64,000 nucleotides of DNA from Pohlia nutans (GCA_022496805.1 CM040086.1:14200501-14264500), one strand, 5' to 3'. Counted from the stretch's first letter, positions 46,800 to 60,042 are shown. A program made the numbers and translations. Notes: generated from the sequence alone by a model not told the origin.

Positions 46800-47460
46800 G
46801 AGCTCCCTTAAAAGATTGAAAGTGTCTTTGTTCCAAAAACAAACTAAAACATCATTTCTAGTGAACTGACCCAAAAACTGACATTTCCAGTGATGTTATT
46901 TCTTAAAATTAGTGTCATATCTAATGAACTAATCGGGGAACTAACATTTCCAGTGACTAAATTTTTTAAATTATCATTTAACTAGGAACTATCATTAACT
47001 AAGAACTATCATTTTTAATGATGTCATTTAGAGGGAACTTACTAAGGAACCGACATTTCTAGTAATGTCATTTCTAACAGTTAGTGTCATTTATAATGAA
47101 GTGACCGGAGAATGAACATTTATAGTGATGTCATTTTTAACAATCAATGTCCTTTAGATGGAATTGACTAGGGAATTGACACTTGACATTTCAAGTAATG
47201 TCACTTCTAGTTAAAAATGTCATTTCTAATGCATTAAGTGCAAGAGGCCGTAAATAAATGAAGTTGTGCGTACTTTTTGTTTTTTGTTTTTTTGTTTTTG
47301 ATACAATTGAATTTTATCTTCAAAGTAGTTGAAAACTAATAACTTGAAATAAGTACTCGCATAAGAAATTTATAAATGTATGGTTTCTTAATCACTATCA
47401 GATCTTAATGCATGATTGCAGGAGTTTTAAATGTGCATGTTTCGCTTCTAAGGGATGGGG
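46800..47460. repeat. Dispersed repeat family C, second copy
   Basis: It is collinear with 14500-15075, from 'aaaagattgaaagtgtctttgttcc' through about five 60-bp units to 'gcattaagtgcaagagg' and 'gaattttatcttcaaagtag'. Confidence 0.65.
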
Positions 47461-48520
47461 ACTACGTTCTTAAAATTGCTTTCAACTTGTCATTTCGAGT
47501 GCAATGAGTAAACATTGATAAAGAAAAGGGTTTTTTTTTTTGTTTTTTTTTAACTTCCAATCACATAATATTATCCTATATAATTATGAAAATGCATAGA
47601 ACAATTTCAACCCATTTACTTTAATAAATCATGAATTTATAGCAATTAAAGTGGGTTTTACTTTTTCATTTTGTCCATCTCCATCATTGGACTTTGACTC
47701 AAGCTTGTGAAGAATTTGGGATTATGAAACTTTGAATTTTTTAACCATTGCGTAGATAGTCATATTAGTGAACTGTGTGCGAATCTTCAAACATAATTGA
47801 ACGGTTCTATATATCCAAAAGTATCTTGCATTGAGATGATATTCAAAATGTGGCAACTATATTTGCATAGTTTCAATTCTATTTTGAGAATCCAAATTTT
47901 GAACAAATCACAATCCTAATGGTAAGTTGGAAGTATTTTCTTCTAAAAAAATTACCAGAAAAACAAATCACTCAAAAACTCAAATCTTGTGATTTTTAAT
48001 TTAGAATTTAACTTAGAAGTCTAAAAATTGCTCCAAATCACCCATTTTTGATGCATTGACCAAAAATGTTGGAAATCAAATTTTTCACTTCAACCATAAA
48101 ATCTTGTACTAGAACACTATGAGAATGTGTGGAAAAGAGAGTGTTAAAAATGAAAGGTGTTAGTTAATCTTTAAAAGACCAAGCAACGAGATTGTAGTTT
48201 GATTCCCTTCTTGTGGCTGTGTAGGTGACGTTTTGGCTTCATATTTTGAGTCAAATAGTTTGAATGTCGGATAAGTAATTATAGTCAATAGTAGTGTAGC
48301 AAGAGTGTAGGATATTCCACAATGTCATTGTAAAGAGGGTTAAATTAAAAGAAGTATGAGGGCCTCTTTACACTAGAGGCGAGAAGCCGTGAGGAGAGAA
48401 ATTCATATATGTATACATAACTCCCCGAGAAGCAATCAAAATCTAAAATGATCTTAAACTACTTGGATGATTCCAATTGTTAAGTTTGTTTATCTGCTTT
48501 AAAACTATAAGGTAGGTGGA
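47461..48520. other. AT-rich DNA, no gene seen
   Basis: A segment at 48358-48405 repeats the terminus-like sequence of 23805-23850. No coding signal. Confidence 0.35.
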
Positions 48521-48524
48521 TTAA

Positions 48525-49134
48525 CCCCTAAACGTACTTTAGAATTGACAATTTGAGCAAAACATCATAAAATACAATTTAGCAAAATACTTTGGAATTG
48601 ATACACAAATGAAAGTTCTAGATTTTGAATTTTAGATTTCATTTGTACAATTTGATTTACCAATACTATCCCCAATATTGAATTAAAATATTGAAACTAA
48701 AAATTAAAAATTAAAAATTCCTTCTAAATTTGCTTACAAATAAAATTTTAACATTTTTTGAGTAAAATTTGTTGGAATGGATTTGAAATGAGATAGTCTT
48801 AAACGTGGTGATTCTTTGAAATTTTTGTGTTCCTTAAATCTATGACCTCATTTTTGCAAGGCCACTTTTGAATTACAATATATGCAATCTTGGCTTGGTC
48901 AACTACTTGACATATTTCTACATTTTTAATTTTAGAAAAATATGTTCAAGTTCAACCAAATTCACCAATTTTTTTAAATTACAAATGTATTATTACCAAA
49001 TTCAACCATTGGATAGGACAACTTGGTGAAGTATCTTAAAATATTGAATGACTTTCATCCAAACATTGATGAGACTATAGGATGAGTTTCAATCTCCTAG
49101 TCGTTCATATACTAGGCACTGTGATGTTTAGGGG
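48525..49134. mobile_element. TTAA-flanked piggyBac-like MITE, family K
   Basis: TTAA at 48521-48524 and 49135-49138. Ends are CCCCTAAACGTAC and GTGATGTTTAGGGG. It is collinear with the right part of 26604-27494 and with the reverse complement of 34934-35513. The subterminal palindrome is decayed here (GTTCATATACTAGGC). Confidence 0.8.
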
Positions 49135-49139
49135 TTAAT

Positions 49140-51298
49140 TCACACTAGCATTCCTAGTCCATTCAAGTGCAACCCGCTAGATTGATGGGCACTAACTCTT
49201 GCCTATGGGAAAAGTGCCTATTAAGACAAGTCTAGAGCCTTCTAACAATTCTAAGCAAGGGCCATGTAAGGAGATTTTTGTTAAATTAAAAAAACTATAA
49301 ACGTAGAAAAGTAGCCAAATTTATAAGAACAAATTATAAATGATTAAAGTAATGACCATGTGATGACATGGTGGCTATGTCTTAAATTATTATTTATTTA
49401 TTTATTTTTAATTTCATCAAGAAATTTGGCTTTCAATATACAAACAGAGATTGGTTTAAGAATTTTATTAGAAAGTTTGGGAAACATTTTAATCATCAGA
49501 AGGTTTTGGAAGAAAATTGGAAAAAATCTATATGCATTACAAATGCACTCAACTAATATGAGAATCTCAACTTATGTATCGATCATAATGATAAACATTG
49601 CGGTGTGAACACAACTTTCAAATTTGTTCAATATTTGTAAATTCAATAGGAGAAACAATAATCATGGTAACATCCACTAATTTTTTTTAGAATCACAAAA
49701 AATTAGATATTATATTTATTATACTACATTTTATTAGTTAAGCTCATCAAAACATACTATAGTACTACATAAAAATCCAAAATTTTCAAATTTTCCAAAT
49801 TTATATGAATTTGTATAGAGAACATGGCATTGGTATCAACAAAGCATCACTAAAGAAGAACAAATGAAACAATTCAAAGACATATGAAACTCATCTAAAT
49901 GTGAATGTGATCAACAAATTGATACTAAAAAAATCCATTATGTTTTCATTTAATGAATCGCGTTGAACCACTTGTCGTCCATTTCAACCTCCCCATCTTT
50001 CAAAGATTAATAGACAATTTTTATTTGAGGTGACAGAGGTTCAATTTCCAATGCTACCCGGGGGCTCTACCACCATGATTTATCCATGGCAACCATAGTG
50101 GGGTCTCATGACCTTGTTGTATGGGTACCCTAGATTGTCCTAGGCGTGAAAATATGTTCATTCTTCTTAATGGTACTTAGCCATAAACTAGGTAGTTATA
50201 GGGTCCACTTTTGAAAGAAGACATCAAGGGTAGCATGCACTATGTAAATCCCGGTGGCGTCTTTAGTGTCACTATCTCCCAGAGACGGCTTTCCATGAAG
50301 AGCCTGAACTTTCATGGTGATGACATTCACAATTTTTACTTGTTTGACAAAGCATGCCTTTGGTGGGTGTACCTAAATTAATTAAGCACTTTGGAGGCTG
50401 TAACATATCAAGTTATCCCGTGTTATTCAAAACTTTTGGATAAGTTTTTCAAGCTTCTAGTCTTATTTTCTCAACTTTACAAGACTAGAAGTCAATTCCC
50501 AACCTAAACCTCATTTATTCTTCCTACCTTCTAAACATATTAGGAGGTACCCACATGCAGTCCATGGAAAGGCATCCTAATTCATTCATACGCCCCTACG
50601 GCCCGCATTACTCTTTCTCTTTAATTTTAATTTTAATTTTTCTTCAATATAAATTGAACGTTGCATATAGGTGAAAAGGTAATTGTAAATGTCATGTTTT
50701 GATGCACAATAAATAGTAAAGAAGCTTCCATCTTGGGTCTGCAAGTGGCAGTCGGGGCGGTGAATGACAGGCTATAATTTTTTGTTTGGTTGCACTTGGC
50801 GAGTGTTGAATGGTAGCAGTGAGTGTTGATGATAGTTACTTACCTGCAGGGGGCGGGCATCAAGCCTTTGATCGTCCATTGACACTAGCAGATGATGTGC
50901 ATGGGGTTGTCGGCAAAGAGGTCGTATTTACAGACGCGCAATTGAGTGTCCATTGTAATACACTGCCCTCACTGTTTCGTCAGGATGTTGTTGTCTCTGT
51001 GCCTGCCCCTGTGTAACTTACGTTCCAAGCACACGAACTTACTATGAAAACTCATTCAATTTACACTTTCACTAATAGCAAACCTGTCGTTTTTCATTCC
51101 TCATTTTGTGAGAACAGGGAATAGTGGCGGAATATTTTACTTACGTTTCTGTCTTCTTGTGACCAAAACTACTCATCAGCACTAACACAGCCCATGTGCC
51201 TGGTGCCGTTTCATATCTTTTTCATTTATAGTAAGTGAAAACGACACATTTCCTTCTAGTGTTTGCTCGTCTGCTTTACTTTCATGGTTGCATTTTTA
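49140..51298. other. Intergenic DNA, no gene recognised
   Basis: Composition becomes more balanced at about 50040-50300 and 50740-51050. The latter holds a 68-codon frame (50810-51016) that resembles no family I know, so it may be chance or a remnant. Confidence 0.35.
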
Positions 51299-51831
51299 CC
51301 ACTAAACATCCAACCGTCCAAAAAGTGAACGATGTACAAAATCAAACACAGTTTTCTCATCCGTCATATTTATAGGAAGTTATATGTGATCCAATTAGAA
51401 AAGGGACGATTTGTGAAAATTTTATGCTTCATTTCATATTCCAGTGATTCATTGATTCACCCAAAATTTCAAAGATTTTTGTATAAAAGTGCTCTTAAAA
51501 AAGTCAACTCATGAAATTGAGCAACCAAAAAATCTCCAAAAATCACTACATTTAGAGTATTAGATTTCAATCAATCACAACAAATTTCATGTGCAAATTG
51601 TCAATATCTAATTCGTAATTGAATTACAAGAGAATTTTGAATTTCAAGTTTCAAATTTTATACAAAAATACTGGTGATAGCAATCATAGATCTAATCATA
51701 TGGATAGAATCTAAAATTTATAATGTACAACTTTTGTTCATAAAACAAGACCAAAACATCCCTCTCAATTGCATTTTGTCGGATATCTTTGACATTCTCC
51801 AAATTTGGAGAGAGGTGAGGACTTTTAGGGA
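51299..51831. mobile_element. Degraded TTAA element, family L
   Basis: Ends are CCACTAAACATCC (preceded by TTTA instead of TTAA) and GGACTTTTAGGGA (followed by TCAA). Internal sequence is collinear with 43768-44340. Both termini and both target copies have mutated, so it is older than most. Confidence 0.6.
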
Positions 51832-51879
51832 TCAACTTTCCAACAATTGCAATTGTAGCATCACTACTGTAGAAGAATT

Positions 51880-53175
51880 CGCTATTTACGCACTTGGCCA
51901 TATAATCATACACTTGGTCCCCGAGCGCATAATTTTTTTTGTGTAACTTTTTTTTTTAAAAACCGACAATTATTGTCTTTCTTCAATCCCTTACATAGTA
52001 AACAAATTATTATTTTTATTATTTTTATTCTTATCTTTATCTTTTCTTTTATCTTTTCTTTTTTATCTTGATTTCTTTCTTGTCTTCTTTCTTGTCTCCC
52101 TCTTGTCTTTCTTCTTGTCTTCTTTTTGTCTTTCTTCTTGTCTTCCTTTTTGTCTTTCTTCTTGTCTTTGTTGTCTTTTTCTTCTTCTACTTTCTCTTCA
52201 GTTGGGGATGCTGAACCCTAAACAATGGAAGCAAGCCAAAATAAATAAATTAAAAAATTAAAAAAATTTGACCGTGGGGTGCTGTTGAACCCCAAAATGG
52301 CAACTGACCAAAAAAATTTATTTTTTATTTTTTTGACTTTTTCAAGATTTTTTATTTTTAGGCGTTGGGTGCGCGGCCGCGCACCCTAAAGCCTTCACAT
52401 CTCCCTCATTTCTATCTTCGTCTCCCTCTCCATCCCTCCCCTCTCCTCATATATATATGGGAGAGGAGAGGAGAAGGAATGAAGAAGGAAATGAAGATAA
52501 GGATGGAGAAGGGATGGAGAGGGAGATGAAGATAGAAATGAGGGAGATGAAGATAGAAATGAGGGAGATGAGGGGACTTTAGGGTGCGCAGCCGCACACC
52601 CAGTGCCTAAATTTTATTTTTTTTGAAAAAGTCAAAAAAAGTCAAAAAAAAGTTTTTTTTGTTTTGTTTTTTTTTGTTTTGGTGATCGCCATTTAGGGTT
52701 CAACAGCACCCTACGGCCAAGAAAAGAAAAAAAAAAGAAAAAAAAAAGAAAAAAACCTTTTTTTTGACTTTTTGGCAGCTGCCATTTTAGGGTTCAGCAG
52801 CACCCCACGGCAATTTTTTTTATTTTTTTATTTATTTTTGGTTGGCTTGCTTCCATTGTTTAGGGTTCAACACCCCCAACTAAAGAAAAAGTAGAAGAAG
52901 AAAAAGACAACGAAGACAAAAAGGAAGACAAGAAGAAAGACAAGAGGGAGACAAGAAGAAAGACAAGAGGGAGACAAGAAAGAAGACAAGAAAGAAATCA
53001 AGATAAAAGAAAAGATAAAGATAAGAATAAAAAATAATTAAAATAATTATTTGTTTACAACGTAAGGGATTGAAGAAAGACAGCATTGATGTTTTTAAAA
53101 GAACCATTTAACCAAAAAAATTTAAAGTCAAATATGCTTATGAAATGAGCGCACTTGGCCAAGTGCATAAATAGT
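51880..53175. mobile_element. 1.3-kb foldback element
   Basis: The ends CGCTATTTACGCACTTGGCC and GGCCAAGTGCATAAATAGTG pair, and the arms continue to a centre near 52450. Paired blocks are polypyrimidine TCTT/CTTG tracts against polypurine AAGA/CAAG tracts, 'aacaatggaagcaagcca' with its complement, 'gggtgcgcggccgcgcaccc' with 'gggtgcgcagccgcac', and the CTCC/GGAG tracts. GAATT lies on both sides (51875-51879 and 53176-53180) as a possible 5-bp duplication, though AATT is itself palindromic. No real gene is present. Confidence 0.75.
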
Positions 53176-53188
53176 GAATTGCGTGTTT

Positions 53189-53289
53189 ACACCGAAATCA
53201 CCATATACTACAGCTTATAGTATTTACAAGAGGCTTTACTAATTTATTTTTTTCAAAGTATTGTAGTAAAATCCATCCAAATTGGATGA
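53189..53289. mobile_element. Truncated MITE family G end
   Basis: Starts ACACCGAAATCACCATATAC, then matches the reverse complement of 20819-21011 for about 100 bp; the other terminus is missing. Confidence 0.5.
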
Positions 53290-53444
53290 TAATCTTTCCA
53301 GTTAGAGAATAATGCCCAAAAAGACCCACATTTTTGCTAATCTACGTATGTGGCATTTCGATTTAGTATGATGAGAATCCATGGATTAAGTTGCCATATT
53401 GTCTGCAATGCCTTGAAGCAGTTGTCAAGCTGTGTGTAATTTAA

Positions 53445-53996
53445 CCTTTTGACGCACCTACATTCACGTAGTGGACGATGAACAAATTCAGATCATTCTT
53501 TTGACTACATGCATGGACAGTTTTCATCCATCCAAATTTTACCTTAGTTCTTGTATTAGTTGACTATTAGTTGTGCGGTATGGATCTTCAAAATTTAATA
53601 TTGTGATTATTTTTTAAATAACAAAACTAGTTTATGTCAAGTTTCATTTTTAGGTTCAAAAAGTGAGACTTTAAACATGATTCTCCAAAATAAGTAGAAC
53701 CAAATAATGGAAATTATACCATCTTGTAGGACATGTTCTTTGAAATTCATTACAACAATTTTTAATAATTTCTTGTTAACTTGGAATTCTAATTAAAATT
53801 GTAATTAAATTTCAGAAGAAAATCTTGTAATTTTAATTACAACTTTTTAATATAAAAAATGATAAATCCAACTGTACATATGATATCTTCATATTGACAT
53901 TCACAACTTAGCTTTGTACATCAACACCGTTTTTTGTTATTCATCCACATTTTATAACGCATCTTTCAATCACCGTTGAATAAGGATGTTGAAGAA
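53445..53996. mobile_element. TTAA-flanked piggyBac-like MITE, family D
   Basis: TTAA at 53441-53444 and 53997-54000. The left end is CCTTTTGACGC; the right end GATGTTGAAGAA is decayed. A hairpin CTAC-n6-GTAG lies at 53458-53471. It is collinear with 21067-21604 ('catggacagttttcatccatccaaattttacc'). Confidence 0.68.
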
Positions 53997-54186
53997 TTAA
54001 TTGCAAGCGATGAACGAGTGCAAGTAGAAATCGACATTTTAATATAGGACAAAATTTAAATCAATATCATGGTCTTTTAGTGGACAAAAGGAGTATGTAG
54101 TAGGAGGCTATGTTTAATGATCCTATGAACAAACCCACCCATCATTGAACAAAAAGTATCATGAGTGTGATAGGATTAGAGAAAAC

Positions 54187-54520
54187 TTAACCCCTTAAAG
54201 CCCGAGGGATATTGGACAAAATAAGGATGTGATATAATATGTGCCTTCTATATGTTTGATGAAGCATTAGGAGAAATGTGGGGTCCCCAAAGGGCCCTCT
54301 AAGGTAGCCCAAGTTAGGTGAACAAGCTGCCCAAATACTCCTCCGTTTGTAAAACCATGAATGAAGGTCTCTGCCCACTGACAGTGTCAGAAGCTGCAGT
54401 GCTTGCAATGCTGGCAGCGTCGATTAGCTCGACCCACGGAACTGCACTGTTGGCAGCGTCGTAGCATCATCGGTTTTAGCGTAAAAAACGTGCGGGCATA
54501 CTTTAGATTTTTTGCACGTG
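54187..54520. mobile_element. Single TTAA-element end and partial element E
   Basis: TTAA (54187-54190) is followed by CCCCTTAAAGCCC, a plausible terminus without an identified partner. From about 54265 the sequence CATTAGGAGAAATGTGGGG and GTCCCCAAAGGGCCC matches a terminus of element E (29538-30165). Matching interior blocks continue to about 54520. The region is GC-richer than its surroundings. Confidence 0.45.
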
Positions 54521-55320
54521 CGGGCAATAATTAGCTCGGGGTATCACTTTTTGGACACACTAATTAGGTTATTTTTGTTTAAAACCTCCAAAGTTTGCCT
54601 AATTTTCTCATTTTGATCAAGTAAAAAGACCCTAAAATGAAAAAAATAAAATCCTGCACCTCAATGGAATCAAAATGTATATGTTCAAAGAGTTTATATT
54701 AAAAAAAATTAATTTTTTTAGATCCATTCATAGATGTGTAAAAAAATGCTGAATTTTGGGATTTGCAAGCTACATAGTACACAATTCATTAAATTTTTTA
54801 ATGATAAAATGAATTATTTTGTACTCTACACAATTAGATGTAGGTCATATTCAAAAATAATATTAATTTCTTTTTTATATTCCATTTGCTTGATTTCAGG
54901 GATTCTAGGTGATTGGTACATAACTTACTTTTTCAACTAAAAAATCAAATAAAATTACTTAAAAATCTTTGATTGTAATCAAATTTTTTTCCTTGATACG
55001 TTATAAGTGTAGAAAACTAAAATCACATTTAATAAATTCTTATTTTATTAAAATTAAAAAATATGTTTGTTTGACACACCAGCACATAGTGCAATTGTCC
55101 CGAAGACAACTTTTTGGGTACCCCAACCATACCATCACCCGTGCCAAAACCAAGGAGACCGACCTTTCTCCTAATGTTTGGTTCAAGAGACAAAATGTAA
55201 GGCCCGTGTGTAAGGCATCATCTTTACAAATTGTCTTTACACTCAAACTTCCAAAAATATCTTTAGGTCTTTTTTTTAATGAATTTAAAAGCATTGACCT
55301 TTGAAAATTTGTATAAATTA

Positions 55321-55430
55321 AGACAATGTTGAGGTGATTCACTTTGAAAAATTCTCCTAGGTGGAATTTAACTTGGATTGATATAATTCAAATTGCATTG
55401 GAAAGAGAACTCCATGGAGTGTTTCAAGTG

Positions 55431-55471
<41 letters not shown>

Positions 55472-55545
55472 TCACAAAAAAATAAAAATTGTCCTAGACA
55501 GCCCATAAGATTCGGGCAGCGACCAAAAAATGGTCGTTTGAGCAT
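55321..55545. mobile_element. Degraded TTAA element, right part
   Basis: It shares 'ctcctaggtggaatttaac', 'ggattgatataattcaaattg' and the palindrome GACCA-n5-TGGTC (55521-55535) with family B. The end reads CATTTAGAATTCAA where TTTAGGGGTTAA is expected. A TA tract (about 55432-55470) has expanded inside it. Confidence 0.5.
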
Positions 55546-55559
55546 TTAGAATTCAAAAG

Positions 55560-57830
55560 AAAGAAAACAAAGTTTTCAATAAATATAATTTCTCAAATGA
55601 TTTTTGAATGTCAAGCATGGAGAGTATAATCAAGTAGGTTAATTGTAGAGGGACCCCATATTCATATGACTCAATTTGTTGAAAAGTTGTAAAGTACCGT
55701 AGGTAGAGGGTAAGATTGGACAATTTGTGTCAAAGACTTTATTATTTTTGAAAAACATGGGTTTTGAAATTGACATATTAGAAGATATTTTCCAAGGTTT
55801 TCTTTTCTACCATTGAAAAAAATTCCAAACAAATAATTTCCCAAAATTTTCATCGTTCATTTTAATAAGATTTTTTTGGGTAAATTTTTCCCTTCATCTA
55901 GAGTAGATATTTGAAGTAGTAACAAAACCCGGGGTGCACTCTGTATTAAACTTTGGCATCATGTGCATGCACGATCCCTTCTAGAACATCCTTCGTATAC
56001 AATGGAATTTTTTATTTATTTTTTCAATTATGTATGTATGATGTAAATATAAAACCCTATTTTCAGCCCTAAAACATGCTTCTTGTATGTATACATAATA
56101 CAACATTGTTCAAATCAATCCCCTCTTGTGCACTTACATGATTCCAAACACACATAAAAGAGTGCACCCGCAAGTAACAAAAACACCGATCACAAAAAAG
56201 AGGTCTTGGTATAAAGCCGCATTGGATGGTCGCCCGCGATATCCAATAAAATATTGATGTAAAGACCTCGTTTCATATTTCTTTTTCGCCTTGGAAAATT
56301 GCATCATTATAAGAAGCTTTTAGTCTTTTTAAAATTTTATTTTAATCTTTTTTTACTTTGGGCTGATTTTTGGTACGGTATGTGGGTTTTGTTGAATTCA
56401 CCAGGAGCACGAACGTTGGCGTTTACCGGTAACAATCCTCAAAACAAAACCCATGATCCTAAAGGCCCCAATGATCTACCTGGGTCCATTGCGCACCATT
56501 ATAAAAGCTAACTTGGAGTAATTACATGTCTACCTTCTACTTGGCCCGGGGGTGGTCAGTACAATCACGGTTCACCTACGACAGGTAATGAACATTTTTT
56601 TACCAAATTCATTGGTACTCCTTTTCCCACCTTCATTTCATGGACTGTCCCACATGTCACAGACATTCATAATTCATCATGTGATCGATCAATGGCCTTC
56701 TACTCGCTTTTTAGATTTTTTTCCTTGCACTTATCCAAGTAATAATAGAAAATTTACCCCTAAGGTGTAATAGTGCCAAAGTATGGTGCCATATGCTCAT
56801 TTGGGAACGAGTTTGGTGTCTGAATCAATGTTTATTTATTTATTTATTTATTGACAATTTTTAGCTTCTGGTAGCTACTCAGACGCAGCCATCATAAGCT
56901 GAAAAAACATTGGCCCAAATTGACCTTTGGGACTATTGTTGTGTTTTTACTACAATGATTCTTGTCATTGCTATGAGACACACTAATTGTTTTAAAATGT
57001 TTACACCTACTTATGCAAGGTGAATATGTTTAGGAAATATGTTTATGGACATTCTATTACATCAATAGTACAAATATCTTTGACATTGATAAAAGTATTT
57101 TCTTTTTATAAAAAGTTATAACCTTCAGTAAATAGTTAGTGTGTCTCACAGTAATGGCAATAATAAGTGTAGTGAAGTATGTCATGGCTTTTTTTGAAAG
57201 ACTTTGAATTAAAAACCTAACTTGTGCATGTGTTAATTTTACACATAAATTTAGTATATTTGGGATTGTCATAAAAAAGTTAAGTCCTAATTATGGCATG
57301 CATACTCTTAATACAAATGTGACAGTTTTGAATTCTTCTTTGAAAATTCAAAAATGAAATAAAAGTCTGAAGCTTTCTTAAAGTGAGAAGATGGCAATTT
57401 GTATGCGTATGTATGTATATTCATGTTTAACTATGGGATTTTCTACTATACTAGTATAAAAATATGTGGTAAAAATTTCAACAAGTTTGATTACAAGATA
57501 TCAACATTTGAATTGAATAAAACACGTTTTCTTGAAAACTTGTTTTGTGCTTCAAAATACTATTGAGGCTAAAATGTGTATCTCTTATCCAATAAAAATT
57601 CAAAAAGTTGTCCTCTTTTTAATTTTTAATTTTGATGCAAATACCCCGTCAATTTAGTTTTTAGGCTAGGATTGAATTTCTACTATTGTAAAACATTGAA
57701 TTTTTACTCAAACATCATGTGGAACAACCATATTCATTTTTCAAAAGCAATGACTAGGTTTTTTTGCTACAAGAGCAATTTAAAAACTTAATTTTAAATA
57801 AGTGTTTCAAAATTGAGTGATTATGCATGA
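55560..57830. other. AT-rich DNA, no gene seen
   Basis: Frames of 60-72 codons lack recognisable motifs. (TTTA)n occurs at about 56830-56850. No inverted-repeat element was identified. Confidence 0.35.
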
Positions 57831-57831
57831 G

Positions 57832-58115
57832 ACAATGACAAGAGTTAATGCCCCGACACAATGAAAAAAGTTAACGCCCCCACACAATGACAAGAGTTGA
57901 CACCTTGAGCGAATGACAAGACTTAATGCCCTGACATAACGACAAGAGCTAACGCCCTGACACAATTACAAGAGTTAACGTCCTTACAGAATGACAATAG
58001 TTAACGCCCTGACACAATGACAAGATGACAAGATCGAGTTAACGCCCTCACAAAATGTAAATAGTTAACGCCCGTGGCAAAATGACAAGAGTTAACGCAA
58101 TTATAAGTGTTAATG
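57832..58115. repeat. Minisatellite, about 26-bp unit with TTAACGCCC
   Basis: About eleven imperfect copies of a unit close to TTAACGCCCTGACACAATGA followed by CAAGAG. Many copies contain a TTAA. Confidence 0.85.
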
Positions 58116-58119
58116 CATG

Positions 58120-59743
58120 ATTATAGTGTTGACACTGCTATGAATGTAGTTTAGTTGATGTAGCCTTTAGTATAAGCAATCAACTTCAAGTTGTCACATA
58201 GAAAAGAAATGTCAAAAGATTTGGTTACTTTCATAAAATTCTCCTCTAGTAGCGTATTGGCAAGAGATGGATTTCAAAGATGTGTTACCTACTCCATGAA
58301 ATCTTCCATAGACTTAAGCCCTTGGTATAAATCACATTAAATACCCTTTATAGTTAAAAATTGAGATACCATGCATTAACACACAATGCAAAATATAAGA
58401 ATCAATTAGCACGTGTAGAACAGATTTCAATTGAACCTTCAACCCCTAAAGGCCCACGAAGAGGCATTGTGTCCAAAAATTATTACATTACTTTAATAAC
58501 TTATTTGGATACCATAATTTTGACTTCACGTTAATTAGAGAACTGCAAATATTCCCTACAAGAACACAAAAATCTTTGAAGATATGCAATTACATTAGTC
58601 CATCCGCCGAGAAAAACCTAAAACGTCAACGTAGGAGAATTTGGAATAGAGTAGTTAGGGACGTTGATGACCCGGAGGGCATTTTCACACTAGGGCTTCA
58701 GATTTGTAAAAACAAAATAGTGTACAATATGTAAAATATTTGTCATTACTATGTCATTAACACTATTTAATAATTATGTATTTTTAAATTATAATTTAAA
58801 TAGATTTTTTAAAGAATATTTGGAATTTTTTCTATTATTTTTATATTATTTTGAAATATTATAAAATATTCCATTTCAAAAAAAATCTTTACACATTTTA
58901 AGTAGTGTAACAATAAATAATGATCACAAACACTAGCTCACCGAGTCATCGACAAGTCACTTCACCCAAACATCAATCTTTTGGAATCAATCGTTGTTGT
59001 TGTGTTTAGTTTTAAAACATCATTTTTTATGAGCACCTAGATACAATACACCTTTGTATGCATGTGAAATTTCAAACGCTAATTGTGATTCTAAAATTTA
59101 TAAGAATGTTAGTAGTGAATGACATGTTGATTTTGTACAAAAACTTCAATTAGAAATTACTAATCGAACCTTTTAATCATAAAATCTATACGGTAGGTTG
59201 TTCTCAAAATTGATATACAATTTAACAATTAAGTTCTCTTTGAACTTTAACAATAAATTTTTCTACATGAACGCAAGCATGAACGCCAATTGAAACATAC
59301 AACTGCCTTTTTGAAAGCATGTGATAAAATTTTAGGGATGAACAATGTCTCTTTGAGGATAAACAAGGTGCTACGTGTTGTAATGGTTATTTATCATTTT
59401 TATTTTTTCAGCTTTTTTTCATATACCTATATTTCATGTTTTGAAGCCTCACCAAACAATGTGGGACAATTCTATCAGACAACATTCATATACACATATG
59501 TATATAGTTTATATATAAAAAATGTACATATGTATATAAATGGAACTATATATGATAAACGTATTATAAAGTGTATAATATATATTGTAAAATTAGAAAA
59601 TTCTTAATGTACCATGTAGCATTCTTGACGTAATACATGGCATACTTGATGAAACACGTAGCACATCTTGTACCAACATTAATTAATTATTGAGATCCAA
59701 ACCACATTGGTGAGAAAAGAAGTGGGATAGAAAGAGACCATTG
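58120..59743. other. AT-rich DNA with one TTAA-element-like end
   Basis: TTCAACCCCTAAAGGCCC at about 58439-58455 looks like a decayed terminus (TCAA for TTAA); no partner end was found. TTAATCCTTTAGGGCGG at 59744 is another. No gene. Confidence 0.35.
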
Positions 59744-60042
59744 TTAATCCTTTAGGGCGGGTTTTCATGTGAGCATTGGGCTGGTGGATACATCTACAAG
59801 ACAAATAATGAGGTCTCAATTTCCACTCATGCTTGACGAGTGTTGAAAGTAAATTTTGAATTTCACCCACTCTCACTTCCGTTAGTGGGCTAAGTGATAA
59901 GTTGTTTTGTGGGTTTTTTATTTTTTATTTTTTATTATATATACTAGATTAGTCTGCTAAGGTGTGCATGGAAGTGCTATGCGCTATTTTTATCGGTGGA
60001 GAGCAAGAGTCTAGGATTGACCCGACTCTGCATGGAAAGAGG

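Noticed and set aside
49360..49608. 82-codon frame as a small gene
   Set aside because: AT-rich, no recognisable motif, no promoter or neighbour context; compatible with chance.
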